Shown here: positions 60,929 through 64,000 of the stretch, piece after piece
How positions within the stretch are numbered: the stretch's first letter is position 1
Layout: each line of letters begins with the position of its first letter
Assembly: GCF_001190785.1 (NCBI RefSeq)
Contig: NZ_LGSS01000002.1
Location: forward strand, 124,001-188,000
DNA from: Gottschalkia purinilytica
GTDB taxonomy: Bacteria; Bacillota; Clostridia; Tissierellales; Gottschalkiaceae
DNA length: 64,000 bases
Direction of reading: 5' to 3'
Notes under the pieces: model-generated
The model's database searches: none
What the model saw: the letters and a program-made list of their open reading frames with translations, nothing else
What the model was told of the DNA's origin: nothing
Made by a program: the position numbers and the translations under genes

Positions 60929-60975
60929 ATTGTCAAAGCTATTTAGTTCACTACTATCTAAATAACTTTGACAAT
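60929..60975. terminator. Hairpin between convergent deacetylase and 5'-nucleotidase genes
   Basis: Arms attgtcaaag-c-tatttag and ctaaata-a-ctttgacaat with one mismatch and an 11-base loop. T runs are weak, but the position suits a bidirectional terminator. Confidence 0.6.
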
Positions 60976-61003
60976 ATAAAGATGAATTAATATTTATGTT
61001 ATT

Positions 61004-62788
61004 TTAAGGTATCAATATTTTTTGTCCTGGAATTATCTTATTTGGATCTATAAGATTATTGTATTCTAAGAGGTTTTGCCATGTTGTTCTAAACATTTTA
61101 GCGATTTGATATAATGCATCTCCTGACTTAACTGTATACGTATCTTTATAATCTTGCTCACCAATTTTCTCTTGAGTTTTTTCAAATTTCTTTTCTTCAT
61201 GTTTCATCTTAATTTTCTTTATCTTATTAATTACTTTAATTCTATTTTGAAAATCTCCAGTTACTATCTCCAATTGCTGTATATATTCTATAACTATTTC
61301 ATCAAGTGCTGGAAGTTCTAATAACAATTTTTCGTCTTCAAGCATTGTATATCCATCTCCACCAGCTGCCATGAAATCATTAGTCACAACTTTATAGCTT
61401 TTATTTAAATCTATTGGAACTCCATTAACTTTGACATTAGTAACCCTATTTCCTTTACTTTTAAATAAGTTCAATGTATATGTTAGTCCTCCTACCTGTG
61501 GAAATGCTCCCTTTGATTTCGGATAATCTGACGTTCCATGTTCTAATGCCTTCACTATATTTGAACCTCTTATCTCTTTTAATACTGCATAGTTTCCAAA
61601 TGGTAATACATCAATTATATTTCCTTTTGTTATTTCCCCAGCTTCAATAGATGCTCTTATTCCGCCACCATTTGTTATGGCTATATCAGCTCCTGAATAT
61701 TTTATCATAGCATCTGTAATAAGATTTGAAAGATTTGTTTCTCCTGCCCTTACACTTTCCCTTTCTCCATCAAGTCTTTTATTAGACTTTCCAATTATTT
61801 GAGAAGTAATTTTTTTATTATCCTCTTCTATTTTAGATATTATGTCTAATACACTTTTATCTGGATTTAATAACTTTGCCTCTTCTTTTGTAAATAGCTT
61901 AGCTTCCTTAGATGTAACCTTATTACCTTCAAATTTTAAAGTTACAATACCTAAGTTTTTATCATAATCTCCTGTTTGAGCTATAAGGGTATTTCCCACC
62001 CATTTTCCTTTTTCAAGTGTAGTATGACTATGACCATCTATTATTAAATCTATTCCACTTACATTATCAGCTACTTTTTGACTTGTATCTATACTGCTTT
62101 CATCAAGGCCTAAGTGAGTTAATGCTACTACTACATCTACTCTTTTTTCTTTAAGTTCAGATACCATTTCTTTTGCTGACTCTATAGGATTTTTAAATGT
62201 AAGTCCCTTCACATTTTTAGGATTTGTCTTATAAGTTGTTTCTGGAGTACTTAGTCCAAAAATACCAATTTTTATACCGTCAACTTCTTTGATAACGTAA
62301 GAAGTTAAGTATTTACTTCTATCCTCTTTAATTATATTTGATGATATTAAAGGAAATTTCATTTTTTTACTAAGTTCTAATAATCTATCTTGTCCATAGT
62401 TAAAATCATGATTCCCTGGAACCATAGCATCATATCCTACTGTATTCATGACTTCTACAACACTTTCACCTTTTGATATACTGGATATTGGTTTTCCATG
62501 TAATGTATCTCCTGCATCTAGTAATAAAACATTAGGATTTGAAGATTTAAGTGCTTTAATCTTTGTAGCTATTTTTGCAAATCCCATTCCTTCACTTTCA
62601 TCTTCTTTGAGCCTTGAATGTGTATCATTAGTATGTACTATAATTATCTCTTTCGTTGATTCTGACCTATCGCTACTATAATTCGTTGTTTCATTAGCAA
62701 AAGAGTTATTAATTGGTGCTAAAAAAATAGTAAACAATAATGATACTACTATAAATAGTCTTGAAACTTTTTTAAATTTAAATAGCAT
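61004..62788 (-). CDS. Secreted 5'-nucleotidase / cyclic phosphodiesterase with C-terminal LysM
   Basis: 594 residues. Signal peptide 1-31. Metallophosphatase domain: VHTNDTHSR, LLDAGDTLHGKP, VPGNHDFNYG and DGHSHT (residues 50-300). The 5'-nucleotidase C-terminal domain (about 330-510) has ITNGGGIRA and AAGGDGYTML. After a Lys/Glu linker one LysM motif ends the protein (TYTVKSGDALYQIAKMFRTTW, then NKIIPGQKILIP). It hydrolyses extracellular nucleotides; LysM would keep it on peptidoglycan. Many homologues have LPXTG or SLH anchors instead. It could supply nucleosides for the purine-handling genes elsewhere in the window. Single gene, ATG with AAAGGGGGG. Confidence 0.93.
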   Translation of the reverse strand: MLFKFKKVSRLFIVVSLLFTIFLAPINNSFANETTNYSSDRSESTKEIIIVHTNDTHSRLKEDESEGMGFAKIATKIKALKSSNPNVLLLDAGDTLHGKPISSISKGESVVEVMNTVGYDAMVPGNHDFNYGQDRLLELSKKMKFPLISSNIIKEDRSKYLTSYVIKEVDGIKIGIFGLSTPETTYKTNPKNVKGLTFKNPIESAKEMVSELKEKRVDVVVALTHLGLDESSIDTSQKVADNVSGIDLIIDGHSHTTLEKGKWVGNTLIAQTGDYDKNLGIVTLKFEGNKVTSKEAKLFTKEEAKLLNPDKSVLDIISKIEEDNKKITSQIIGKSNKRLDGERESVRAGETNLSNLITDAMIKYSGADIAITNGGGIRASIEAGEITKGNIIDVLPFGNYAVLKEIRGSNIVKALEHGTSDYPKSKGAFPQVGGLTYTLNLFKSKGNRVTNVKVNGVPIDLNKSYKVVTNDFMAAGGDGYTMLEDEKLLLELPALDEIVIEYIQQLEIVTGDFQNRIKVINKIKKIKMKHEEKKFEKTQEKIGEQDYKDTYTVKSGDALYQIAKMFRTTWQNLLEYNNLIDPNKIIPGQKILIP

Positions 62789-63054
62789 ATTATCCCCCCT
62801 TTTTATATATTTACCATTATATGTAATTATCTATCTACTCAAAAGTCTTTTAACAAAATCATATCAATCATTTAACTTTATTAACATTTATTACTGATTT
62901 TTAGCGATTTTTAATATATTACTGAAGTTTTTAAATATATTAAATTATATAAAAATTTAATACTTTCTATGCTTTATTATTTTCATATTTATCTATTCCG
63001 TCAGTTATTAAATTTTAAATAATATATTCATGTAAACTCGTCTTTCTTTAAAAT
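62789..63054. other. Upstream region of the 5'-nucleotidase
   Basis: About 270 AT-rich bases. Two TTAAC(A/T) copies with a three-base gap lie near 62873-62888, slightly like a phosphate-regulon box but wrongly spaced. No firm promoter is seen. Confidence 0.3.
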
Positions 63055-63092
63055 AAAAAAACTTAGATATTATATAATATCTAAGTTTTTTT
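63055..63092 (-). terminator. Terminator of murA
   Basis: A 38-base perfect palindrome: A7, cttagatattat and its complement, T7. It lies three bases past the murA stop. Confidence 0.92.
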
Positions 63093-63094
63093 AT

Positions 63095-64000
63095 TTAATC
63101 TTCCACTCTATATATCTTTGCACCAAGCTTTGAAAACTTCTCTTCTATATCTGTATATCCTCTATCTATATGATATATATCACTTATTTCTGTTTTTCCT
63201 TCTGCTACAAGTCCTGCTAATATAAGTGCTGCACCAGCTCTTAGATCAGTAGCCTTTACAGGTGCTCCTAGTAACTTTTGAGATCCATTTACTATAGCAC
63301 TTCTTCCATCAATCTTTATATCTGCACCCATTCTCTTTAGTTCATCTATATGCATAAATCTATTTTCAAAAACAGTTTCTGTCATAACACTGATTCCTTG
63401 TCCTAAACTCATAAAAGTCATGAACTGTGACTGCATATCAGTAGGGAATCCTGGATAAGGTAAAGTTTTCACATCTGTTGATTTTATATTTCCATTACCT
63501 ATTACTCTTATTGTTTCTTCTTCTTCGATAACTTCTATTCCACATTCTTGAAGTTTTGCTATAACTGGTTTTATATGATTTGACACAACATTTTCTATAA
63601 GTACATCTCCACCTGTTATAGCTGCTGCTACCATAAAAGTACCTGCTTCTATTCTATCTGGTATTATTGAGTGTCGAGTTCCTGTTAATTTTTCAACACC
63701 TTTTATTCTTATAGTATTTGTTCCTGCACCTTTTATGTTAGCTCCCATATTATTCAGGAAGTTAGCAAGATCAACTATTTCAGGCTCCATAGCGGCATTC
63801 TCTATAATAGTTTCTCCTTTTGCCATTGTTGCCGCCATTATTATGTTTTCTGTAGCTCCAACACTTGGAAAATCTAGGTATATTATATCACCTATAAGTT
63901 CTTTTGCAGTAGCTTCTACATATCCCCTTCCTAGATCTATTTTCGCTCCTAGCGCTTTAAATCCTTTTAGATGCAAATCTATAGGTCTAGTTCCTATAGC
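63095..64000 (-). CDS. murA: UDP-N-acetylglucosamine 1-carboxyvinyltransferase, 5' part cut by window edge
   Basis: 302 codons are in the window, about the last 70% of the protein. It opens [19 protein letters not shown], which normally follows the catalytic Cys; that Cys is just outside. Later parts [57 protein letters not shown] and [17 protein letters not shown] are standard MurA. It makes UDP-GlcNAc-enolpyruvate, the first committed step of peptidoglycan. The copy next to spoIID is the murA1-like one in C. difficile. Strong terminator follows. Confidence 0.97.
   Translation of the reverse strand, partial: AIGTRPIDLHLKGFKALGAKIDLGRGYVEATAKELIGDIIYLDFPSVGATENIIMAATMAKGETIIENAAMEPEIVDLANFLNNMGANIKGAGTNTIRIKGVEKLTGTRHSIIPDRIEAGTFMVAAAITGGDVLIENVVSNHIKPVIAKLQECGIEVIEEEETIRVIGNGNIKSTDVKTLPYPGFPTDMQSQFMTFMSLGQGISVMTETVFENRFMHIDELKRMGADIKIDGRSAIVNGSQKLLGAPVKATDLRAGAALILAGLVAEGKTEISDIYHIDRGYTDIEEKFSKLGAKIYRVED

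Noticed and set aside
62865-62895. Phosphate-regulon (PhoP) box upstream of the 5'-nucleotidase
   Set aside because: TTAACT and TTAACA copies are three bases apart instead of about five and are not uncommon in such AT-rich DNA.
1-64000. CRISPR array, insertion sequence, prophage or replication origin
   Set aside because: No regularly spaced repeats, transposase or integrase motifs, or DnaA-box clusters were noticed in the reading.

Overview
The window reads as a chromosomal segment of a low-GC, Gram-positive, motile, endospore-forming anaerobe of the class Clostridia. Three things suggest this: strong AT bias with AAGGAGG-type ribosome sites, sporulation genes (spoIID, spoIIQ, spoIIID, yyaC), and a comFC-yvyF-flgM-flgN-flgK-flgL-DUF6470-fliW-csrA-flagellin order known from Firmicutes. 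The order murA-spoIID-spoIIQ-spoIIID-mbl at the right end resembles Clostridioides difficile, so a member of the Peptostreptococcaceae is my best guess (inference). I see no prophage, insertion sequence, CRISPR array or rRNA.

Layout. 1-7.4 kb: flagellin with its own sigma-D promoter and a CsrA-type leader hairpin, followed by a probable flagellin-glycosylation operon (a 1,624-residue protein with four glycosyltransferase domains plus TPRs, an FkbM methyltransferase, and a CapE-like UDP-GlcNAc dehydratase cut by the window edge). 7.4-14.7 kb: late flagellar operon with two tandem flgK paralogues, preceded by yvyF and comFC. 14.9-17.3 kb: ABC-2 type exporter with an unknown membrane-anchored protein. 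17.6-22.6 kb: recD2, a small basic membrane peptide, an orphan solute-binding lipoprotein, and a ComK-like regulator whose promoter carries a perfect Firmicute LexA box. 22.8-31.4 kb: nucleobase-related genes (isochorismatase-family hydrolase, NCS2-like permease, folD, 8-oxoguanine-deaminase-like enzyme, YczE-like membrane protein, GntR regulator), interrupted by a sigma factor-DUF1659-DUF2922-YvrJ module of unknown role. 31.7-41.3 kb: metK under a SAM-I riboswitch, a small membrane protein, tRNA-Pro, a 940-residue secreted phosphodiester glycosidase-like protein, yyaC, a phosphohexomutase and a TIM-barrel protein. 41.4-52 kb: two SLH-only surface proteins with a shared promoter block, a TRAP transporter, fabZ, an AEC transporter, a two-component system and a methyltransferase-like gene. 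52.6-64 kb: rod genes (flgJ-like, flgG, flgF) under a candidate sigma-D promoter, mbl, spoIIID, spoIIQ, spoIID, two tandem polysaccharide deacetylases, a LysM-anchored 5'-nucleotidase and partial murA.

How the parts work together. The flagellar genes form a regulatory loop: FlgM holds sigma-D, FliW and CsrA measure flagellin, and the flagellin leader carries a CsrA target. The glycosylation genes directly follow flagellin. The sporulation and wall genes at the right end (MurA, SpoIID, SpoIIQ, Mbl, deacetylases) act on peptidoglycan. The least explained items are the LexA-controlled ComK-like gene, the sigma/DUF1659/DUF2922/YvrJ module, the four-domain glycosyltransferase and an orphan promoter at about 25.1 kb.
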